A stretch of 10,429 bases of DNA from JAWOGN01 sp046496815 (GTDB taxonomy: Bacteria; Desulfobacterota; DSM-4660; Desulfatiglandales; Desulfatiglandaceae), in the NCBI GenBank assembly GCA_046496815.1, contig JAWOGN010000224.1, positions 1-10,429 on the forward strand. Direction: 5' to 3'. Of the stretch, positions 5,469-10,429 are shown piece after piece. Under the pieces are notes generated by a model. It had not been told where the DNA came from, made no database searches, and saw only the letters and a list, made by a program, of their open reading frames with translations. A program made the position numbers and the translations under genes. The number at the start of each line of letters is the position of its first letter. The stretch's first letter is position 1.

Positions 5469-8054
5469 TCAGGAAGCTTTTTTACGGACAATGCCTGCTT
5501 TTTTTAGGACCGCTCTCACCTTGAGAGACAATTGCTTTATGTCGAAGGGTTTCTGGATAAATTCACTGCACCCCATTTCCAGCAGGTCTTTGGCCTGGCT
5601 GTCGATACTGTAACCGCTCGAGAAAAGAATTCTGACGTCTGGATCGATTTGATAGAGACGATCGCAGGTTTCTTTTCCCCCCATATCCGGCATGATCATG
5701 TCCAATATGACCATATCGATGGTTTCTTGATTCTTTTCATAAATTTTAATGGCATCCCTGCCGCTTTTTGCCACCAGGCACTGATACCCCAGGCTGGTGA
5801 GCAGCGCCCGACCGACATCGATGATCATGTCTTCATCATCGACCAGCAGGATCATTTCACTCCCTTTGAGGATTCCCTCTGCAGCGTGGCTTTCTTTGAC
5901 GACGTCTTTTCGGGATCTGGGCAAAAAAAGGTTAAAGGTTGCACCGCGGCCCTTTTCGCTTTCGACGTCGATGATGCCTCTGTGGTTCTTGATGATGCCG
6001 TATGCTGAGGCGAGCCCCAAACCGGTGCCCCTACCCATCTTTTTTGTGGTGAAAAAAGGATCAAAGATCCGCTCCTGGGTTGCGTCGTCCATGCCGACAC
6101 CGGTGTCGGTAACGGAAATCTTCACGTAGTTGCCCGGTTCGAGACCATAGGGCGTCACTTCAGGTAGATCAAGCGTAACGTTTTCCGTTTGCAGGTAAAG
6201 GTTCCCACCGTCGGGCATCGCCTGCCATGCATTGACATAGAGGTTCAGCAGCACCTGCTCAATTTGTCCCTGGTCGACTTCAACGTTCCAGATGTCTTCC
6301 GGAAGCTTTAAATGAATGGTGATTTCTTTTTTCGTTCGGCCGAACATTTGAGAGGTCTTTTCCACCAAGTCATTGAGGTTGGCAGGTTTGATCTCATATT
6401 TCCCGCCTCTCGAAAATCCCAGTAACTGTTTGGTGAGTCCCGCCGCATTCCGGATATAGTCTTCAATGGTTTTCAGTTTTTCATAGTGCGGATGGGAAGC
6501 GTCCGACTTCAGAAGCATCAATGAGACGTTTCCCTGGATGCCCATGAGCAGATTGTTGAAGTCATGCGCAATGCCGCCGGCCAGGGTGCCGATGGCTTCC
6601 ATTTTTTGAGCGTGCCGGAGCTGAGCCTCGAGCTTCTTTTTTTCTTCCTCTGCCTGCTTACGCTCGGTAATGTTGCTTCCAATTCCCAGAATTCCGACGA
6701 TTTGGCCCGCTTGATTGAATCGGGGTGTCAATGTTGATTCGATCCAGAGTGTTCGGCCGTCCTTTGTGACTTCTCTGATCTCACAACTCAATTCCCGGCT
6801 ATTTTTGAATAGAAGCGACTTGACTTCTTGCACACCTGCTTTGGTTTTATCATCCAGATAGAGCACGTCAATTTTCTGTTTGCCTACGATCTCATTCGCC
6901 TTGTAACCGAAAATATTTTCGGCGCCTTTGTTCCAGAATAGGATATTGCCCTTCAGGTCGGTGGAAATGATGGAAATGGATGAGGAACTGTCCAGAATAT
7001 TTTTCAGGAATTTGTTTGTTCTTCGCTGTGTTTCTTCCGCCCGCATGCGTTCGCGTATCTCTTGCTTCAGCAGTGCGTTGGCTTTTGAAAGCTCCGTCGT
7101 CCGTTCCTCTACCCGCCGTTCCAAATCATGGCGTGCCGTTTGGAGCGCTTCTTCAGCTTGCTTCCGTTTGGAATAGAGCAACGCATTTTCCAGAGACATG
7201 GCCGCCGGATAGCTCAGACCGGTAAGCAGAAACAAATCGTCTTTCCTGAAGCCGTCCGGGACTTTGGTGGAGTGTACGTAAATCGCACCTCGGATTTTGG
7301 ATTTACCGACCAAAGGAACACACATGATGGATTTGATACTGAGTCTTACGATGCTATCCGAAAGTTTATTCACATCTTCTTGACTGGTATCGGACATCAT
7401 AACCGCTTTGCCGTCACGAATTACACGCGTTACGATCGTCCGACTGTAGCTGTTTTTACTGTTATTTCTCCTGTCTCGTGACCGGGCGATGATTTCCTTG
7501 AGTTCTCCTGTTTGCTCATCAAGGAGTAGGATGGCTCCTCCATCGATTCTCTTAAACCGATGAAAGAGAGAATCCATAATTTTTTCACAGAGTTTGTTTA
7601 CATCCAGTGACTGCATCAGCGCACTGGACACTTCGTGAATCAGCTCCAGTTCCCGCTGATTCGTGATCCGCCTTTCCTTGTATGAAAGGTCGTTTTGTTT
7701 ATCGCCGAGTTTTCCGGAAAGCCTGATGGCGTACTTTGAACCCGCGTCATCCTCGGGGCATTTTTTCCCAAGACTGATTCGGGTGTCGCCGATCGCAATG
7801 GGAAGCCCTTCTTTGACTTCAAATTCATACCCCGGCTTTATCGGTTTTCCGTCAACCCACGTCCCGTTTTCGCTTCCCAGGTCTTCAATAAGAAACTTAC
7901 CGTTTTTACTAAATATTTTCAGATGCTTGCGGGATATCGATCGATCCTTGATCTGGATGTCGTTATCAGAAGCCCTTCCGATGAAATTGACATCACCCTT
8001 CAGCTCAGTGGAAATCCCTTCCATGGGTCCGCCGGCAATGTAGAGCTTTGTCAT
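5469..8054 (-). CDS. Hybrid sensor histidine kinase: FHA-GAF-coiled coil-PAS-HisKA-HATPase-REC
   Basis: An 861-aa cytoplasmic kinase with no membrane segment. Domains in order: FHA (about 1-95; G26/R27, S41-R42-H44 and N63-G64-T65 conserved, so phosphothreonine binding is plausible), GAF (135-290), coiled coil (290-345), PAS/PAC (350-462), HisKA with phospho-accepting His497 in GIAHDFNN, HATPase (N-box N608, G1 DTGVGMD, F-box FDPFF, G2 GRGTGLGLA), and a C-terminal receiver with D739/D740, phospho-acceptor D785 in LDMIMPD and K835. All key residues are present, so it should autophosphorylate and pass phosphate to its own receiver. GGGGA lies just ahead of ATG 8054. The upstream HTH gene is 67 bp away on the same strand, and the pair likely forms an operon. 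No separate response regulator or phosphotransfer protein is visible, so the output is unknown; signals are probably soluble ligands (GAF, PAS) and a phosphoprotein (FHA). Confidence 0.92.
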   Translation of the reverse strand: MTKLYIAGGPMEGISTELKGDVNFIGRASDNDIQIKDRSISRKHLKIFSKNGKFLIEDLGSENGTWVDGKPIKPGYEFEVKEGLPIAIGDTRISLGKKCPEDDAGSKYAIRLSGKLGDKQNDLSYKERRITNQRELELIHEVSSALMQSLDVNKLCEKIMDSLFHRFKRIDGGAILLLDEQTGELKEIIARSRDRRNNSKNSYSRTIVTRVIRDGKAVMMSDTSQEDVNKLSDSIVRLSIKSIMCVPLVGKSKIRGAIYVHSTKVPDGFRKDDLFLLTGLSYPAAMSLENALLYSKRKQAEEALQTARHDLERRVEERTTELSKANALLKQEIRERMRAEETQRRTNKFLKNILDSSSSISIISTDLKGNILFWNKGAENIFGYKANEIVGKQKIDVLYLDDKTKAGVQEVKSLLFKNSRELSCEIREVTKDGRTLWIESTLTPRFNQAGQIVGILGIGSNITERKQAEEEKKKLEAQLRHAQKMEAIGTLAGGIAHDFNNLLMGIQGNVSLMLLKSDASHPHYEKLKTIEDYIRNAAGLTKQLLGFSRGGKYEIKPANLNDLVEKTSQMFGRTKKEITIHLKLPEDIWNVEVDQGQIEQVLLNLYVNAWQAMPDGGNLYLQTENVTLDLPEVTPYGLEPGNYVKISVTDTGVGMDDATQERIFDPFFTTKKMGRGTGLGLASAYGIIKNHRGIIDVESEKGRGATFNLFLPRSRKDVVKESHAAEGILKGSEMILLVDDEDMIIDVGRALLTSLGYQCLVAKSGRDAIKIYEKNQETIDMVILDMIMPDMGGKETCDRLYQIDPDVRILFSSGYSIDSQAKDLLEMGCSEFIQKPFDIKQLSLKVRAVLKKAGIVRKKAS

Positions 8055-8121
8055 GGTATTCCCCGTTGTTCAAAATATTTCTGTAAACCGCTGATGGTGA
8101 TCGACAATTTGAACATGTGGT

Positions 8122-8319
8122 TCATGCCCTGCGTAGGATGCTTTCCTCAATTCTTTTCTTAAACCAGGCTTCGACCAGTTCCCTGTCGAAACGCCAGTGT
8201 TTCCCAATTTTTGCGCAAGGAATCTGCCCCTCACTGCAGAGCTTGTATAAAGTCGACTTTGGAACCCGAAGCCACCTGGACACTTCATCCGCATTTAACA
8301 CGTTTTGATGGATTCCCAT
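8122..8319 (-). CDS. Small excisionase/MerR-type helix-turn-helix DNA-binding protein
   Basis: A 65-aa protein that is nearly all one winged-HTH domain of the excisionase-type (HTH_17) family. The typical order is seen: LNADEVSRWLRVPKSTLYKL (recognition region), GQIPCAKIGKHWRF (the wing, with the family's I-G-x-x-W-R-F), then an amphipathic helix, ELVEAWFKKRIEES. The start is set by GAGGAG about 7 nt before ATG 8319. It is the first gene of the likely operon with the hybrid kinase. No integrase, recombinase or attachment site is visible, so a phage excisionase role is unlikely here; local transcription control, perhaps of its own operon, is a better guess. Inverted repeats upstream (8459-8473 and 8672-8686) are candidate sites. 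Confidence 0.82.
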   Translation of the reverse strand: MGIHQNVLNADEVSRWLRVPKSTLYKLCSEGQIPCAKIGKHWRFDRELVEAWFKKRIEESILRRA

Positions 8320-8389
8320 CGTTCATCTCCTCAAACACCCGGACCTTGAATGCCGGCAGTAGTTCAGCGTTTTCAAATATGGCGACAAA

Positions 8390-8416
8390 CCCCGGCGGCC
8401 TCCATACCGCTCGGGG
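8390..8416 (-). promoter_or_regulatory. G+C-rich hairpin ahead of the HTH gene, GGAGG in its loop
   Basis: CCCCGGCGG (8390-8398) pairs with CCGC (8407-8410) and CGGGG (8412-8416), with one bulged base: 9 bp and an 8-nt loop. Read on the minus strand the loop is TATGGAGG. It lies 71 nt before the HTH start, so it could be a leader structure or, if transcription starts inside it, a DNA element. There is no good T-tract for a terminator. Confidence 0.35.
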
Positions 8417-8438
8417 AATCTTCAGATCGCCAAATTGA

Positions 8439-8444
8439 TGTCAA
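8439..8444 (-). promoter_or_regulatory. Candidate -35 box for the HTH-kinase operon
   Basis: TTGACA is a perfect -35 match on the minus strand, but the sequence 16-17 nt on (AAGATTC) is a poor -10 (about 3 of 6). An activator-dependent promoter is possible. The inverted repeat GAATCC-TAT-GGATTC (8459-8473) is just upstream, a place where an activator could bind. Confidence 0.3.
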
Positions 8445-8458
8445 CTGCAAGGGGTTTT

Positions 8459-8473
8459 GAATCCTATGGATTC
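8459..8473. repeat. Inverted repeat GAATCC-TAT-GGATTC
   Basis: Two perfect 6-bp arms with a 3-bp spacer, 15 nt upstream of the TTGACA. The symmetry and place suggest an operator for a dimeric regulator; none is proven. Confidence 0.4.
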
Positions 8474-8671
8474 GAAGTTCCATGCACCGTTTCCCTCAAT
8501 GTCGGCGTTTTAGATCGGATATCCCCGTTACATCCAGTTATTCAGAAAACGTGCCATGGGATGGCCCTTTTGATTTAAACTGAATGGGTATAAATTACAG
8601 TGAGTTATCCATATTGTCGGTGGATCTTCAGGTCGGACTTTCGAAGGAAGGACGCACGGAATTTGAATATC

Positions 8672-8686
8672 GCGTCAATATGACGC
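8672..8686. repeat. Inverted repeat GCGTCA-ATA-TGACGC with an extra direct copy
   Basis: Two perfect 6-bp arms with a 3-bp spacer. The heptamer GACGCAC occurs at 8682-8688 and again at 8651-8657, 31 bp apart (about three helical turns), so three GACGC half-sites lie on one face of the DNA. This looks like an operator cluster, in the long non-coding gap. Confidence 0.45.
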
Positions 8687-8885
8687 ACCTCCGGATAGTG
8701 AATCAATAATTTAAATGAGATTTCAATAAGTTATGGCCAGGGTCAAAATGGGTATCTTTAAGTCATTCTGGCCTATCAAACAGTTTGCTTTTCCAAAGAA
8801 CCCACTTGCTCACAAATATCGTGACGGATTCAAGGGAGTGTATGGGCGTTCGGAATGCAAAATAAGCAAGGGACGGGGAAATTAT

Positions 8886-8912
8886 GAGGCATTTTCAGAT
8901 GAAAAACGCCTC
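8886..8912 (-). terminator. Possible terminator downstream of glmM
   Basis: GAGGC (8886-8890) and GCCTC (8908-8912) form a stem that continues with T/A pairs after one mismatch. It lies about 120 nt past the glmM stop. The minus-strand tail (ATAATTTCC) is only weakly T-rich; on the plus strand the tail GTATGCTTTTT is richer, so it may work in either direction or in neither. Confidence 0.4.
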
Positions 8913-9034
8913 GTATGCTTTTTGCTGAAGGCGAGTTTCAAATCATCGCGAGGGAAATCGATGGCAATGGGGGGGTGATATCGTCCTTCATGAAATACGT
9001 CCACAGCCCGGTGATCCTCCCACGGCATGCAAGT

Positions 9035-10384
9035 TCAGCCCAGCACACGCTCAACCTCAACGGCGATTTGCTTGCAATACGCTTGGGTCAATGCCTCGGT
9101 AGGCCCTTCAACCATCACCCGGCAAAGGTTTTCCGTCCCCGAATATCGCACCAGGACACGGCCCTGATCGCCGAGTTCTGCCTCCACCTGCTGGATCGCC
9201 GCCAAGATTTGGGGTACCCTAAAAATTTCCGGTTTCTCTTTCACTTCGACGTTGATCAGTGTTTGGGGGTAAATGTCCATCATTTTCGCCAACTCGGAAA
9301 GCGGCTTGCGCGCTCTCAGCATGGCGGCAATCAGTTGCATGGCGGCAATAATACCGTCACCCGTCGTGTGATGGTCGAGGAAGATCATGTGTCCTGATTG
9401 TTCTCCGCCGATAGCCGCGTGCAGCCGCTGCATGTCCTCCAGGACGTACCGGTCGCCGACGTTGGACGCATGGTGTTTGAAACCATATTTCTTGCAGGCG
9501 ACACCCAGACCGATGTTGCTCATGACCGTACTGACCAGGAGGTCGTTTCTCAGCCGACGCAGGTCCTTCAACATCTTGGCGCAGATAACGAGAATTTGAT
9601 CGCCGGTGAGTGTGTGTCCTTTTTCGTCCACTGCGATCAGTCGATCTCCGTCGCCGTCGAATGCCAGACCGACGGCTGCCGAAGACGCGAGGACCCGTTT
9701 TTGGAGATTCTGCGTGTGCTGAGATCCGCAGTTGTCATTGATGTTGACCCCGTCGGGATGGTTGTGAATCACTTCCATGTCGGCGCCCAGCGCAGTAAAT
9801 GCCTCCGGAGCGACTTTGTAGGTGGCGCCGTTGGCCGTATCCAGAACGATCTTGAGCCCCCGCATGGAAAGATCTCCGGGGAAGGTGTCGATTAGGAAGG
9901 CGACGTAGCGCCGCCCGGCGTCTTCAATGGGTACGAGGGTCCCGATTCCCTCCGGCGGAGGCAACTTTTCCGGGAGGTTTCCTTCCAGGATGAGTTGCTC
10001 GATCGTTTCTTCGGCTTTCTCGGACAACTTCGATCCGCTTGCGGAAAAAATTTTGATACCGTTATCTTGGTAGGGATTGTGTGAAGCGGAAATCACGATC
10101 CCTGCCTGAGCGTCCAGGCGTCGGGTGAGGAACGCGACGCCGGGCGTCGGCAACACCCCGGCCAGGCAGGCATTTCCCCCCATTGATGTGATGCCCGCGG
10201 AAAGGGCGCTTTCCAGCATGTTGCCGGAGCCGCGCGTATCTTTGCCCAGGACCACTTGTGCCGGGCCGCTTCGGCTTCTTGCAAGGTGGGTTACGGCCCG
10301 GCCGACGGCCAAAGCCATGGTGGCATCCATCGGGTAGCGATTGGCCGTGCCTCGAATTCCGTCGGTGCCGAATAGTTTGCGCAT
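9035..10384 (-). CDS. glmM: Phosphoglucosamine mutase
   Basis: GlmM converts glucosamine-6-phosphate to glucosamine-1-phosphate in the cytoplasm, the step before GlmU in UDP-N-acetylglucosamine synthesis for peptidoglycan and lipopolysaccharide. The 449-aa length matches the family. All four functional sites are present: the N-terminal FGTDGIRG (residues 5-12); the phosphoserine loop ISASHNPYQDNGIK with Ser101; the metal-binding loop DGDGDR with D243, D245 and D247; and the C-terminal phosphate-binding RYSGTENLCRVMVEG. GEQSGH is the sugar-binding loop. Ser at the second position of SASHNP and the overall length favour glmM over a phosphomannomutase. GGAG lies 8 nt before ATG 10384. Only 45 bp of upstream sequence is visible; it has an in-frame-neutral TAA that might end a preceding gene, but none can be identified. 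Confidence 0.97.
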   Translation of the reverse strand: MRKLFGTDGIRGTANRYPMDATMALAVGRAVTHLARSRSGPAQVVLGKDTRGSGNMLESALSAGITSMGGNACLAGVLPTPGVAFLTRRLDAQAGIVISASHNPYQDNGIKIFSASGSKLSEKAEETIEQLILEGNLPEKLPPPEGIGTLVPIEDAGRRYVAFLIDTFPGDLSMRGLKIVLDTANGATYKVAPEAFTALGADMEVIHNHPDGVNINDNCGSQHTQNLQKRVLASSAAVGLAFDGDGDRLIAVDEKGHTLTGDQILVICAKMLKDLRRLRNDLLVSTVMSNIGLGVACKKYGFKHHASNVGDRYVLEDMQRLHAAIGGEQSGHMIFLDHHTTGDGIIAAMQLIAAMLRARKPLSELAKMMDIYPQTLINVEVKEKPEIFRVPQILAAIQQVEAELGDQGRVLVRYSGTENLCRVMVEGPTEALTQAYCKQIAVEVERVLG

Positions 10385-10429
10385 GGGGTATACTCCGTTA
10401 TGATGGGAATGGGAGGGTCCTCTTACTGA

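Larger units (their letters stand above)
8320..9034. other. 715-bp gap between glmM and the HTH gene; no credible gene
   Basis: I see no convincing coding region. One plus-strand frame (8733-8978, 81 codons) lacks a ribosome binding site and has an unremarkable basic composition. The stretch holds a hairpin that may terminate glmM (8886-8912), a spaced inverted repeat with repeated GACGCAC (8651-8688), another inverted repeat (8459-8473), a perfect TTGACA (8439-8444) and a G+C-rich hairpin (8390-8416). It is A/T-richer than glmM in parts. Most likely it is a long regulatory region for the HTH-kinase operon, or it holds a decayed gene. Confidence 0.5.

Noticed and set aside
5245..5613. 122-codon plus-strand open frame
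   Set aside because: Overlaps the receiver domain of the kinase in antisense and crosses the kinase stop; Arg/Ser/Phe-rich shadow.
8122..8319. HTH protein as evidence of a prophage or integrative element
   Set aside because: No integrase, attachment-site repeats, tRNA or phage genes in the window; this HTH family is also common in ordinary regulators.
8570..8594. Plus-strand promoter with TATAAA at 8589-8594
   Set aside because: The only -35-like box (TTGATT, 8570-8575) is 13 nt away, too close, and there is no credible plus-strand gene downstream.
8733..8978. 81-codon plus-strand open frame in the glmM-HTH gap
   Set aside because: No Shine-Dalgarno sequence, no domain I recognise, basic and unstructured composition; it runs across the probable terminator hairpin at 8886-8912.
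8915..9397. 160-codon plus-strand open frame
   Set aside because: Mostly antisense to the certain glmM gene; its His/Gln-rich composition is typical of a shadow frame.
1..10429. CRISPR arrays, tRNA or rRNA genes, insertion sequences
   Set aside because: No regularly spaced repeats, no cloverleaf or ribosomal sequence, no transposase frame or terminal inverted repeats seen on reading.

Overview
The window most likely comes from a Gram-negative bacterium of the Desulfobacterota (old Deltaproteobacteria) type. This rests on an outer-membrane beta-barrel and a lipoprotein in the same operon, a large FHA-GAF-PAS hybrid kinase of a style common in that group, and moderate G+C. It is an inference from gene style, not a database match.

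Layout. Positions 1-2541 run on the plus strand: the 3' part of a NagZ-type GH3 beta-N-acetylhexosaminidase, then a sodium:solute symporter. A 225-bp gap (2542-2766) carries a sigma-54-like -24/-12 element and a doubtful 38-codon frame. Everything from 2767 to the right edge is on the minus strand. Read in transcription order it is: glmM (10384-9035); a 715-bp gap with no credible gene but with hairpins and inverted repeats; a small excisionase-type HTH protein; an 861-aa hybrid histidine kinase; a 3' tail ending in a strong terminator (5147-5170); then a separate unit of a small exported protein (4921-4556), a terminator (4506-4525), an outer-membrane beta-barrel protein and a C39 peptidase-like lipoprotein.

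The most interesting part is that last unit (about 2767-5030). A Sec-exported 121-aa protein carries a double-glycine-leader-like motif (LDDQHLGQIEG, then LGG) and an imperfect 29-residue internal repeat. It is encoded just ahead of an outer-membrane barrel and a periplasm-facing lipoprotein peptidase with the C39 residues Gln, Cys, His and Asp in place. No ABC transporter is visible. The gene set recalls the FapD (C39 peptidase) and FapF (barrel) pair of the functional-amyloid system, but much reduced. I propose a mini Fap-like secretion and processing system in which the small protein is the cargo. The terminator after the cargo gene would favour cargo over machinery.

At the two edges, nagZ (cell-wall recycling) and glmM (UDP-GlcNAc synthesis) are ordinary amino-sugar and cell-envelope genes. 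The HTH plus hybrid kinase pair is probably a sensory operon, and its output is not visible here.
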